From NCBI GenBank assembly GCA_964369885.1, contig CAYJGQ010000066.1:1-13189 (forward strand): a stretch of DNA of 13,189 bases, in the 5' to 3' direction. This document shows, one piece after another, positions 6,407 through 13,189 of this stretch (positions are counted from its first letter, which is position 1; every line of letters starts with the position of its first letter). The stretch is from Heteroruminococcus sp964369885 (lineage in GTDB: Bacteria > Bacillota > Clostridia > Oscillospirales > Ruminococcaceae). Under the pieces are notes generated by a model. It searched no databases. It was not told the origin of the DNA and worked only from the letters and a program-made list of their open reading frames with translations. Position numbers and translations under genes: made by a program.

Positions 6407-7333
6407 TTATGCTCCTTTCAGCTCGGAAACAAGTTTTTCAATGTCCTCGACGCTCTCTATGCTGTAAACCGTAATCTCGGGGCAGGTTTTACGCACAAAT
6501 CCCGAAAGAACCTTGCCCGGGCCTATCTCAACAATAGTATCAATTTCATCGGCTGCCATGGCTCGGATGGTATCCTCCATGCGCACACCGCTTTGAATTT
6601 GCATAAGTAGTAGATCCTTGATGTCCTGTGCCTGCTTTTGTTTGCCAAGGCAGTTAAAGTAGACAGGTATTTGCATGTCGGCAAGCTCTACATTCTGCAA
6701 AAACTGCTCAAGCTCGGCCGCCGCGGGGGCCATCAGCTCGGTGTGAAATGCACCACTAACAGCAAGGGGCATACACCTCTTAGCACCGGCCTGCTTTGCA
6801 AGCTCACAGGCGCGTTCAAGTGCGACCTTCTCGCCACCTATTACAAGCTGTCCCGGGCAGTTGTAGTTTGCAATGCGCACCTTGCCAAGTGTGGAGGCCT
6901 GCTCACAGGCCGCTTCAAGCTCTTCACGGCCCAGTCCCAACACAGCCGCCATGCCACCGGGTGCCTGCTCGCAGGCCGCTTCCATGGCACGTCCCCTAAA
7001 GGCCACGGTGGACACGGCCTGTTTTGCCGTTAGCACACCGGCCGCTGTAAGGGCCGAATACTCGCCCAGGCTAAGTCCTGCAACAGCGTCGGGGGTTATA
7101 CCCTGCTCATGCAGTACAGCCGTAACACCGGCGGCAAAGGCCACCATGCAGGGCTGTGTGTAGCGGGTTTGATTTAGGGTTTCCTGTGGGCCCTCAAAGC
7201 TGAGTGCCTTTAGGTCAAAGTCAACATCAACAGAGTCAAGCACAGCTTTATATGTGGGAAAGTTATCATAAAAGTCACTGCCCATGCCCACCTTCTGACT
7301 GCCCTGCCCTGCGTATAAAAATGCTAATTTCAT
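6407..7333 (-). CDS. fabD: Malonyl-CoA:ACP transacylase FabD
   Basis: A 308-residue acyltransferase that moves malonyl from CoA to ACP, linking the carboxylase genes to the elongation genes of the same operon. The start at 7333 gives MKLAFLYAGQGSQ, the standard opening; an open frame extends to 7396 within fabK but lacks a ribosome site there. The nucleophile elbow GLSLGEYSA puts Ser88 as the acyl-carrying residue, with Arg113 (AFRGRAM) binding the malonyl carboxylate and His197 (GAFHTELM) as base. GAGGA, which overlaps the fabK stop codon, lies eight bases upstream. Confidence 0.97.
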   Translation of the reverse strand: MKLAFLYAGQGSQKVGMGSDFYDNFPTYKAVLDSVDVDFDLKALSFEGPQETLNQTRYTQPCMVAFAAGVTAVLHEQGITPDAVAGLSLGEYSALTAAGVLTAKQAVSTVAFRGRAMEAACEQAPGGMAAVLGLGREELEAACEQASTLGKVRIANYNCPGQLVIGGEKVALERACELAKQAGAKRCMPLAVSGAFHTELMAPAAAELEQFLQNVELADMQIPVYFNCLGKQKQAQDIKDLLLMQIQSGVRMEDTIRAMAADEIDTIVEIGPGKVLSGFVRKTCPEITVYSIESVEDIEKLVSELKGA

Positions 7334-7343
7334 CTGTGTTTCC

Positions 7344-8270
7344 TCACTTCTGCATAGAGGCCAATAGTTCGGTATATTGGCTGTACAGCTCCTCAAAAAT
7401 TACACGCAGTGGGCGAATTTCGGTGAGCTGGCCTGTGGTTTGGCCTGCCATGATGCTACCTGTGGTCATGTCGCCATCAAATACGGCACGGCGCAGACTT
7501 CCCAGAGTGTAATGCTCAAGCTCCATCTTATCGGCTCCGGCCTTCTCCTTGGCAATATATTCTCTGGCCATGCGGTTTTTGATGATGCGCACAGGTGCGC
7601 CGGCACTGCGCCCGGTAACAACGGTGTCGCTACCCTTGGCATCAATCACTGCCTTTTTGTAGTTGTCATGTATGGGGCACTCAACGCTGGTTAGCAGACA
7701 GGTGCCCAGCTGTACGCCACATGCACCCATGGCAAATGCGGCCAGTAGCTGGCGGCCATCGGCAATACCGCCTGCGGCCACAACAGGTACATCAACAGCA
7801 TCTACAGTTTGGGGTAGCAGAGCCATAGTGGTCATTTCGCCCACGTGGCCGCCGCTCTCGGTCCCCTCGGCAATTATGCCGTCGGCTCCTGCCGCCACAA
7901 GACGTTTGGCCAAAAATGGTGTGGGAATTACGGGGAATACCTTGATTCCGGCCGCTTTCCAGCTTTCCATATATTTACCTGGGTTGCCGGCACCGGTGGT
8001 CAGGAAGGTTATGCCCTCCTCAATTACAAGCTTTGCCATTTCGTCGGCCTGGGGGTTCATCAACATAATGTTAACACCAAAGGGCTTATCGGTCTTGGAG
8101 CGACAAATAGCAATGTGCTCACGCAGGCTGTCGGCCGTCATGGCAGCGGCACCTATAAGACCAAGGCCGCCTGCATTTGAAACGGCGGCGGCAAATTCGC
8201 CCGTGGCAATATTGGCCATACCGCCCTGTATAAAGGGAAACTCAATTCCTAAAAGTTCATTTAATCTCAT
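7344..8270 (-). CDS. fabK: FMN-dependent enoyl-ACP reductase II FabK
   Basis: A 308-residue TIM-barrel flavoprotein of the 2-nitropropane dioxygenase-like family that performs the last step of each cycle, reducing enoyl-ACP with NAD(P)H. Visible marks are the N-terminal FPFIQGGMANIATGEFAAAVSNAGGLG (11-37), the block GTESGGHVGE with His142 (equivalent to the essential His of pneumococcal FabK), and the FMN phosphate-binding VVAAGGIADGRQ. Its place between fabH and fabD separates it from generic nitronate monooxygenases, which share the fold. No FabI or FabL is visible, so FabK appears to be the operon's enoyl reductase; FabK enzymes resist triclosan. AAAGGA precedes the start. Confidence 0.96.
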   Translation of the reverse strand: MRLNELLGIEFPFIQGGMANIATGEFAAAVSNAGGLGLIGAAAMTADSLREHIAICRSKTDKPFGVNIMLMNPQADEMAKLVIEEGITFLTTGAGNPGKYMESWKAAGIKVFPVIPTPFLAKRLVAAGADGIIAEGTESGGHVGEMTTMALLPQTVDAVDVPVVAAGGIADGRQLLAAFAMGACGVQLGTCLLTSVECPIHDNYKKAVIDAKGSDTVVTGRSAGAPVRIIKNRMAREYIAKEKAGADKMELEHYTLGSLRRAVFDGDMTTGSIMAGQTTGQLTEIRPLRVIFEELYSQYTELLASMQK

Positions 8271-8318
8271 AACCTATTCCTTTCAAAATCAGGGGTGATT
8301 TCAAATTTAATTTTTTGC
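8271..8318 (-). promoter_or_regulatory. 48-bp fabH-fabK spacer with a palindromic motif shared with the acpP leader
   Basis: One of only two sizeable spacers inside the operon. It holds ATTTCAAATT (plus strand 8298-8307), a near-palindrome that recurs as its complement at 13074-13083 in the acpP leader. This could be a secondary operator or internal control point; the motif is short and AT-rich, so chance is possible. No convincing internal promoter was found. Confidence 0.3.
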
Positions 8319-9251
8319 TTACTCCACGCTTAGCAGTGTCCCGCCCCAGGTCATACCTGCGCCAAAGGCCACGCATAGAATGTTGCCATACAGTTCACCC
8401 TTTTCTCTCATTTCATCAAGGGCTATGGGGATGCTGGCCGAGGAGGTATTGCCGTAACGCTGAAGATTTTGGTAGAACATCTCCCTTGGCAGTCCCAGTT
8501 TTTTGGCTGCCGTATCAAGTATGCGGCTGTTAGCTTGATGGCAAACAATCTTTGTAAGATTTTCGGCCGCCATGCCTGCCTTTTGAAGGGTTTCGGTCAC
8601 AACATTTACTATGGTTTCCACCGCAAAACGAAATACCGCACTGCCATCCATGTGTAGGTAGGGGTCATCAGGATTGCGACAGGTGGCCGACAGGGCAACA
8701 CGGTCACCCTTTGCACCCAACATTGCATGATAGTTTTTGTTATCGCTAAGTTTAACCACGGCCGCACCTGCACCATCACCAAATAGTACACAGGTACTGC
8801 GGTCGGTAAAGTCCACAATACTGCTAAGTTTTTCGGAGCCTATTACAAGCGCATAGGGCTTTGTTACGGTGTGCATAAGTGCGCGAGCCGTTTCAAGTGC
8901 ATACACAAATCCACTACAAGCGGCGTTTATGTCAAAGCAGGGGGTGGAGGTATCAAGCCCAAGCTCCTCCTGCAAAAGACAAGCCGTAGAGGGTGTTTGG
9001 TATTCTGGTGTAAGGGTGGCCACAATACACAGTCCTATTTCCTCGGCCTTTACTCCGGTGTGCTCCAGCGCTTTTTTTGCGGCACCAATAGCAAGATTTG
9101 TACAGCTTTCATCTTCACATATATAGCGTGTCTCAATGCCTGTACGGGTGCGAATCCACTCATCATTGGTTTCAATTTGAGTAAAATCGGTATTTCTCAC
9201 GAGCTTTGCGGGCAGACAACGGCCTGTTCCCACAATTGATAATGCTTTCAT
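8319..9251 (-). CDS. fabH: Beta-ketoacyl-ACP synthase III FabH
   Basis: A 310-residue condensing enzyme that starts fatty-acid synthesis by joining an acyl-CoA primer (acetyl-CoA or a branched short acyl-CoA) with malonyl-ACP. The Cys-His-Asn triad is Cys112 (NAACSGFVYAL), His238 (VCHQANSRI) and Asn268 (YGNTSSASI). The opening SIVGTGRCLPAKLV and the block NDEWIRTRTGIETR (29-42) are classic. Primer preference cannot be judged here. The start overlaps the accA stop by four bases (ATGA), with AAAGGA six bases upstream, so primer condensation is coupled directly to carboxylase synthesis. Confidence 0.97.
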   Translation of the reverse strand: MKALSIVGTGRCLPAKLVRNTDFTQIETNDEWIRTRTGIETRYICEDESCTNLAIGAAKKALEHTGVKAEEIGLCIVATLTPEYQTPSTACLLQEELGLDTSTPCFDINAACSGFVYALETARALMHTVTKPYALVIGSEKLSSIVDFTDRSTCVLFGDGAGAAVVKLSDNKNYHAMLGAKGDRVALSATCRNPDDPYLHMDGSAVFRFAVETIVNVVTETLQKAGMAAENLTKIVCHQANSRILDTAAKKLGLPREMFYQNLQRYGNTSSASIPIALDEMREKGELYGNILCVAFGAGMTWGGTLLSVE

Positions 9252-10084
9252 GTAGTTTCCTTTCCTGGGGCGACCAAGAAATCATTGCCCATCCCTCGGT
9301 ATTTTTCAAAGCGATGCTCGGCAGGATTTGATAATTTACAAACGCTACCCAGCGCCTGCGAAATTGCTCTATCGAGTAATTTTAGTGCCTGCTCAGGGTC
9401 GGTGTGGGCGCCACCGCTTGGCTCGGGTATAATGCTGTCAGCCACACCAAGGCTTACAAGATCCTGCGCGGTTAGCTTCATCATTTCGGCGGCCTGGCCT
9501 GCACGGGAGGAATCCTTCCACAAAATGCTGGCAAAACCCTCGGGCGAAAGCACCGAGTAAACGGCATTTTCCATCATAAGCACCTGATTTGCAACACCAA
9601 GTGCCAGTGCACCGCCACTTCCGCCCTCGCCGGTTACCACGGCAACCACCGGCACCTTTAGGGAACTCATGGTGGCTATGCAGTTGGCAATGGCACTTCC
9701 CTGCCCGTTTTGCTCGGCCTCAAGGCCGGGGTAGGCGCCGGGGGTGTCTACAAAGGTTATAACAGGACGACCAAATTTTTCAGCCGCACGCATTATGCGC
9801 ATGGCCTTGCGGTAGCCCTGTGGGTTTGGCATACCAAAGTTGCACTGAATGTTATCACTAAGTCCCTTGCCCTTGCAGTGCCCCACAATTGTTACCGGCA
9901 TACCTTTATAAAGAGCAATTCCGCCCAGTATGCTTTGGTCGTCAAATGAGAGGTAGTCGCCACGCTGAACAAAAAAGTCGGTGAAAATATTCTCCGAAAA
10001 CATCTTTATGCCGGGGCGGTCGGGGTGTCGGGCCAGGGCCACCTTTTCGGAGGGGGTCAGGGTGCTGTTTAGGTTTTGGCTCAT
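9248..10084 (-). CDS. accA: Acetyl-CoA carboxylase carboxyltransferase subunit alpha AccA
   Basis: A 278-residue subunit that, with AccD, transfers CO2 from biotin on AccB to acetyl-CoA. Visible crotonase-fold signatures are DTPGAYPGLEAEQNGQ (113-128) and the oxyanion-hole block GEGGSGGALALG (152-163), followed by YSVLSPEGFASILWKD (176-191). At 278 residues it is shorter than the E. coli protein of 319, mostly through a reduced N-terminal helical region, as is common in Firmicutes. It overlaps accD by four bases (ATGA) and has a near-perfect AAAGGAGGAGG site, suggesting equal output of the two subunits. Confidence 0.97.
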   Translation of the reverse strand: MSQNLNSTLTPSEKVALARHPDRPGIKMFSENIFTDFFVQRGDYLSFDDQSILGGIALYKGMPVTIVGHCKGKGLSDNIQCNFGMPNPQGYRKAMRIMRAAEKFGRPVITFVDTPGAYPGLEAEQNGQGSAIANCIATMSSLKVPVVAVVTGEGGSGGALALGVANQVLMMENAVYSVLSPEGFASILWKDSSRAGQAAEMMKLTAQDLVSLGVADSIIPEPSGGAHTDPEQALKLLDRAISQALGSVCKLSNPAEHRFEKYRGMGNDFLVAPGKETT

Positions 10085-10947
10085 AGCTTCCTCCTCCTTT
10101 TGGTGTGTAGGTTTAATAGGTTTGTCAGCTTCTCTTTGAGCTGTGCACGGGGCACAATCTCGTCCACAAAGCCGTGCTCCTGCAAAAATTCGGCCCTTTG
10201 AAAACCCTCGGGGAGGGTTTGGCCTATGGTCTGCTCAATAACACGGGGGCCTGCAAAGCCAATAAGTGCCTTTGGCTCGGCCAGTGTTATATCGGCAAGC
10301 GATGCAAAGCTGGCCGTAACACCTCCCGTGGTGGGGTGGGTCATACATACAATATAAAGTCCGCCGGCATCGCTAAAGCGCTGAACCGCCGCACTGGTTT
10401 TGGCCATCTGCATAAGGGAGATTATACCCTCCTGCATACGCGCTCCGCCGCTGGCCGAAAAAACAATTAGGGGAAGCTTGGCCTTTTGGGCTGCAATGAT
10501 GGCTCGGGTCACCTTCTCGCCCACTGCAAAGCCCATGCTACCCATTAAAAAGCGGCTGTCAAGCACCGCCATAACAACATTGTGTCCGCCAATTTTGCCC
10601 TTGGCTGTCACCACCGCCTCACGCAGGCCGGTGCGCTGACGAAAGCCTGCAAGCTTGGCAAGGTAACCCGGAAAGCGCAGGGGGTCTCCCCCCATTAGGC
10701 CGCTGTCCAGCTCCTTGAAGCTGTGTGAATCCATGAGCAGGCTCATGCGGTAGTAGGCTCCAATTGGCATGTGGTGGCCACATTTGGGACAAACCATAAG
10801 GTTTTCAACAAACTCCTGCATGGCAAGGCTAACGCCACACGCAGGGCAGGAATTTTGGGGCTGTGTTGGAGCGGCAGGTGCACTTTGCTCACGCTGGGCC
10901 TTTAGCCTGAAAAGACGCTCACGACGACTTTGAAAAAAGTTTTCCAT
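10081..10947 (-). CDS. accD: Acetyl-CoA carboxylase carboxyltransferase subunit beta AccD
   Basis: A 288-residue partner of AccA in the carboxyltransferase heterotetramer. The N-terminal zinc ribbon is intact, with Cys34, Cys37, Cys53 and Cys56 (CPAC and CPKC, 15 residues apart). The carboxyltransferase core shows DSRFLMGSMGFAVGEK (130-145) and the oxyanion block SASGGARMQEG (164-174). The first 30 residues are a basic, then Ala/Pro-rich, leader. AAAGGAG is placed five bases before the ATG; the start is two bases after the accC stop. In E. coli the zinc ribbon also binds accA/accD mRNA; whether this happens here is not known. Confidence 0.97.
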   Translation of the reverse strand: MENFFQSRRERLFRLKAQREQSAPAAPTQPQNSCPACGVSLAMQEFVENLMVCPKCGHHMPIGAYYRMSLLMDSHSFKELDSGLMGGDPLRFPGYLAKLAGFRQRTGLREAVVTAKGKIGGHNVVMAVLDSRFLMGSMGFAVGEKVTRAIIAAQKAKLPLIVFSASGGARMQEGIISLMQMAKTSAAVQRFSDAGGLYIVCMTHPTTGGVTASFASLADITLAEPKALIGFAGPRVIEQTIGQTLPEGFQRAEFLQEHGFVDEIVPRAQLKEKLTNLLNLHTKRRRKL

Positions 10948-10949
10948 GT

Positions 10950-12326
10950 CTACTCCTTTCCGCTCTCGCTATACCAGCCCACAAGGCTGTCTAAATGTTC
11001 GGCCATAAAGCCGGTATTGTACTTACCACGCACAAAATCCACGTGATGAAGTATAAGATGGCACAGATCTCCCGTTGTGGGGTAGCCATCTATGATAAGT
11101 TCCTCAAGGGCACGCCTCATACGCCTTACGGCGCCAAGTCGTGTTGGGGCATGGGCAATAATTTTTGCCACCATGGAGTCGTAGTAGGGGCTTAGCTCAT
11201 ACCCCTCGTACAAAGCCGAGTCAACACGCACACCACAGCCGCCGGGAAGATGCAAAAATGTAGTCTTGCCGGGGGTGGGGCGGAAATCCTTGGTGGGATC
11301 TTCGGAGTTTATGCGGCACTCGATGGCATGGCCGGTCATTTTGATGTCCTCCTGCTTGTAGGCAAGGGGCAGACCTGCGGCAATGTTTATTTGGGCCGCC
11401 ACAAGATCAACACCGGTCACCATTTCGGTTACAGGGTGTTCAACCTGAATGCGTGTATTCATCTCGATAAAGTAAAAGTTACCCTGCTGGTCCATAACAT
11501 ATTCAATGGTGCCTGCACCTACGTAGTTAACAGCCTTGGCAGCCGCTACCGATCGTGCGCCCATCTCCTCACGGAGGGCCTGGGTAATTCCCCTTGCCGG
11601 GGATTCCTCTATCATCTTTTGGTTTTTGCGCTGAATAGAGCAGTCACGCTCACCAAGGTGAATTACATTGCCCTGTGTATCGGCCAATATCTGCACCTCT
11701 ATATGACGTGGGGAAAGTATCAGCTTTTCGATGTAAACCTCGCCATTGCCAAAGCAGGCCTCGGCCTCAGATTTTGCCGCCGAAAATGCTGTTTTTATCT
11801 GCTCGTCGTTGTCTGCGCGGCGCATACCGCGGCCACCGCCGCCGGCGCTTGCCTTAATAAGCACGGGATAACCAATTTTAGCTGCAACCACAGCTGCGGT
11901 ATCGGCATCCAAAACAGGGCCGTCGGAGCCGGGCACAACAGGCACACCGCTATCCTTCATGAGCTGTCTTGCCGCCGACTTATTACCCATACGGCGCATG
12001 GCATCCCCCGAGGGACCAATAAAACTAAGCCCCTCTTTTACACAGAGATCGGCAAACTCATCGTTCTCGGACAAAAAGCCGTAGCCTGGGTGTACCGCCT
12101 CACAGCCTGTTTTAAGGGCGGTGGTTACCACTGCCTGCTTGTTTAGGTAGCTGTCGGCCGCTCTGGGCGCACCAATGCAAACAGCCTGGGTCGCCAGTTT
12201 GACGGCCAGGCTATCGCTATCGGCAGTGGAGTGCACCACAACGGTTTCTATGTCCAGCTCACGGCATGCACGTATAACACGCACAGCAATCTCGCCTCGG
12301 TTGGCCACAAGTATACGTTTAAACAT
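10950..12326 (-). CDS. accC: Biotin carboxylase AccC
   Basis: A 458-residue ATP-grasp enzyme that carboxylates the biotin on AccB with bicarbonate and ATP. Key residues known from the E. coli enzyme are all present at near-identical numbers: Lys116 and Lys158 (ATP), the glycine-rich loop 162-167 (GGGGRG), His208, Lys237, Glu275, Glu288, Arg292 and Arg338. The N-terminal ILVANRGEIAVRVIRAC and EMNTRIQVEHPVTE (288-301) are diagnostic. Its length and the lack of fused domains mark it as a free AccC rather than a pyruvate or propionyl carboxylase. GGGAG lies nine bases upstream, and three bases separate it from accB. Confidence 0.97.
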   Translation of the reverse strand: MFKRILVANRGEIAVRVIRACRELDIETVVVHSTADSDSLAVKLATQAVCIGAPRAADSYLNKQAVVTTALKTGCEAVHPGYGFLSENDEFADLCVKEGLSFIGPSGDAMRRMGNKSAARQLMKDSGVPVVPGSDGPVLDADTAAVVAAKIGYPVLIKASAGGGGRGMRRADNDEQIKTAFSAAKSEAEACFGNGEVYIEKLILSPRHIEVQILADTQGNVIHLGERDCSIQRKNQKMIEESPARGITQALREEMGARSVAAAKAVNYVGAGTIEYVMDQQGNFYFIEMNTRIQVEHPVTEMVTGVDLVAAQINIAAGLPLAYKQEDIKMTGHAIECRINSEDPTKDFRPTPGKTTFLHLPGGCGVRVDSALYEGYELSPYYDSMVAKIIAHAPTRLGAVRRMRRALEELIIDGYPTTGDLCHLILHHVDFVRGKYNTGFMAEHLDSLVGWYSESGKE

Positions 12327-12329
12327 TTA

Positions 12330-12794
12330 TTATATCTCCCGAATTCTAAACAGTGGTTGGCCAAAACTCATAAGTGTGTCGTTTTTGGCCAGCACCTCCA
12401 AGATTTCGCAGTCACAGGGGGCGGGAACCTCATTGAGCATCTTCATTGCCTCAAGAATGCACATGGCATCACCCTTTTTAATCTTCTTGCCTACGCTGAC
12501 AAAGGGCTCGGCGTCGGGCGAGGGGGCGGCATAGAATGTACCCACCAGCGGTGCGGTTACCAGTTCGCCCTCCTGCTCGACAGCCGCAGGGGCTGCCTGG
12601 GCCTGTGCAGCAGGCTGTGCGGGAGCAGCCACAGGTGCAGCCGCCACAGGAGCACTCATCATAGGTGCCGATGCAACGGGTGCGGGGGGCTGTTTGCACA
12701 GCATTATCTGCTCATCTTCGGTTTCATAGCGCAGTTCCCAAATGTTACTGCTTTCAAACTTATCCATCAGTTCAAATAATTCCTGCCGGGTCAT
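12330..12794 (-). CDS. accB: Biotin carboxyl carrier protein of acetyl-CoA carboxylase AccB
   Basis: A 154-residue carrier that shuttles carboxybiotin between AccC and AccAD. Start ATG 12794 is chosen because GAGGGGGAG lies just upstream in the 15-bp gap after acpP; an open frame five codons longer overlaps the acpP stop and has no site of its own. Residues 1-35 form the conserved N-terminal segment, 36-72 an Ala/Pro-rich flexible linker, and 80-154 the biotinyl domain. The thumb TFYAAPSPDAEPFVSVG, typical of acetyl-CoA carboxylase carriers, is present, and EAMKM places biotin on Lys118. A biotin ligase must be encoded elsewhere. Confidence 0.96.
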   Translation of the reverse strand: MTRQELFELMDKFESSNIWELRYETEDEQIMLCKQPPAPVASAPMMSAPVAAAPVAAPAQPAAQAQAAPAAVEQEGELVTAPLVGTFYAAPSPDAEPFVSVGKKIKKGDAMCILEAMKMLNEVPAPCDCEILEVLAKNDTLMSFGQPLFRIREI

Positions 12795-12809
12795 ACTTCT
12801 CCCCCTCAC

Positions 12810-13034
12810 TTATGCATTTTCTTCAAGATACTTTACAATATCGCCAACTGTCTTAAAGTTTGCAATCTGCTCATCGGGGATAGCAACGCCTGTGGCATCC
12901 TCAAGAGCCATGTTAAGCTCAACAGCATCAAGGCTATCAGCACCCAGATCCTCGGCCAGAGTAGCCTCAAGGGTGATGATGTCGGCCTCACAGCTAAGTG
13001 TGCTTATGATAGTGTTTTTTACAGTCTCAAACAT
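12810..13034 (-). CDS. acpP: Acyl carrier protein
   Basis: A 74-residue acidic, helical carrier that holds growing acyl chains on 4'-phosphopantetheine. The attachment site is Ser34 in the motif GADSLDAVEL (31-40), and the following helices (LNMALEDATGVAIPDEQI) are typical. GAGGA lies seven bases before the ATG. As the first gene after the promoter it should be the most abundantly expressed, fitting the high cellular need for ACP. The phosphopantetheinyl transferase that activates it is not in the window. Confidence 0.97.
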   Translation of the reverse strand: MFETVKNTIISTLSCEADIITLEATLAEDLGADSLDAVELNMALEDATGVAIPDEQIANFKTVGDIVKYLEENA

Positions 13035-13072
13035 TGTTGTTTCCTCGCTTTAATTTTAATATTGTATCTATT

Positions 13073-13119
13073 TAATTTGAAATTACTTAAATAATTTTAA
13101 TTAAATAAATTTAAGTAAT
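13073..13119 (-). promoter_or_regulatory. Palindromic operator region over the acpP transcription start
   Basis: A perfect 11-bp inverted repeat, ATTACTTAAAT (13082-13092) and ATTTAAGTAAT (13109-13119), is separated by 16 bp that hold a further 10-bp palindrome TTTAATTAAA (13096-13105). Next to it and partly overlapping is a 13-bp palindrome TAATTTGAAATTA (13073-13085). The right arm abuts the -10 box and covers the predicted start site, so a bound protein would block transcription. The MarR-family protein of the operon is the likeliest ligand. As RNA the same bases could also fold into a weak AT-rich hairpin. Confidence 0.55.
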
Positions 13120-13147
13120 ATTTTATCAGAGAAATTAAATTTGTCAA
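13120..13147 (-). promoter_or_regulatory. Predicted sigma-A type promoter of the fatty-acid operon
   Basis: On the minus strand TTGACA (13147-13142), a perfect -35 box, is followed after 16 bp by TAAAAT (13125-13120), one mismatch from the -10 consensus. Predicted start lies near 13113, leaving a leader of about 78 bases before acpP. This is the strongest promoter in the window and the only clear one for the operon. Confidence 0.75.
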
Positions 13148-13175
13148 GCCCATCACAACATCCTCAAATTCATAC

Positions 13176-13189
13176 TTATTTATATTAGC
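13176..13189. repeat. Truncated copy of the hairpin repeat at the right window edge
   Basis: Fourteen bases TTATTTATATTAGC match 1987-2000 exactly and in the same orientation. In the internal copy the next bases are CGTAGGCTAATATAAA, completing a hairpin, so the same is expected just beyond the edge. This indicates a dispersed repeat family rather than a single local event. Confidence 0.55.

Noticed and set aside
5963..6610. Open frame of 215 codons on the plus strand across fabG and fabD
   Set aside because: It is antisense to two strongly supported genes and crosses their junction; no family motif is visible.
7334..7396. Longer fabD frame starting within fabK
   Set aside because: The extension overlaps fabK, has no ribosome site and is not part of FabD; MKLAFLYAGQGSQ at 7333 is the normal N terminus.
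7663..8298. Open frame of 211 codons on the plus strand inside fabK
   Set aside because: It is a shadow of the FabK frame with Ser/Pro/Ala-rich low-complexity translation and no independent support.
11250..12146. Long open frame of 298 codons on the plus strand inside accC
   Set aside because: It is antisense to a fully conserved biotin carboxylase, has no plausible ribosome site or recognisable domain, and is rich in Cys/His as expected from reverse reading of GC-rich codons.

Overview
The window looks like a metagenome-assembled contig from a low-to-mid GC Firmicute, probably an anaerobic Clostridia member of the Oscillospiraceae or Lachnospiraceae kind. Three things point that way: strong AGGAGG-type ribosome binding sites, a complete type II fatty-acid operon that uses the FMN enoyl-ACP reductase FabK rather than FabI, and a ferredoxin-like aldo/keto reductase. 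Placement below class is a guess. A run of ten N at 430-439 marks a scaffold join. Every supported gene lies on the minus strand, so the window reads from high to low coordinates.

Region 1 (13189 to 3397) is one long fatty-acid initiation and elongation operon. The order is acpP, accB, accC, accD, accA, fabH, fabK, fabD, fabG, fabF, fabZ and a MarR-family regulator. Most genes overlap or are spaced by 21 bp or less; the exceptions are fabH-fabK (48 bp) and fabZ-marR (52 bp). A good sigma-A type promoter precedes acpP, and a perfect 11-bp inverted repeat lies directly over its predicted start site. A strong hairpin follows the regulator. The products form a full route: AccABCD makes malonyl-CoA, FabD loads it on ACP, FabH makes the first condensation, and FabF/FabG/FabZ/FabK run the elongation cycle. 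The regulator at the far end is the natural candidate to bind the operator at the front.

Region 2 (3396 to 2100) holds a single aldo/keto reductase with two C-terminal [4Fe-4S] motifs. It has its own promoter, which carries a 16-bp direct repeat.

Region 3 (2102 to 1854) is a dense array of short, mostly perfect hairpins with three-base loops (TGC, GTA, TGT). Two units are near-identical copies that differ by a compensatory base-pair change. A 14-base piece of the same repeat family is cut off by the right window edge, so the family flanks the fatty-acid/reductase block on both sides.

Region 4 (1767 to 1) is visibly AT-richer. It holds an MBOAT O-acyltransferase of the AlgI/DltB type, interrupted by the N gap near its C terminus, and the start of a secreted or membrane-anchored SGNH-like partner that runs off the left edge. 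The pair suggests O-acylation of an exported polysaccharide or cell-wall polymer. I found no RNA genes, CRISPR array or transposase.
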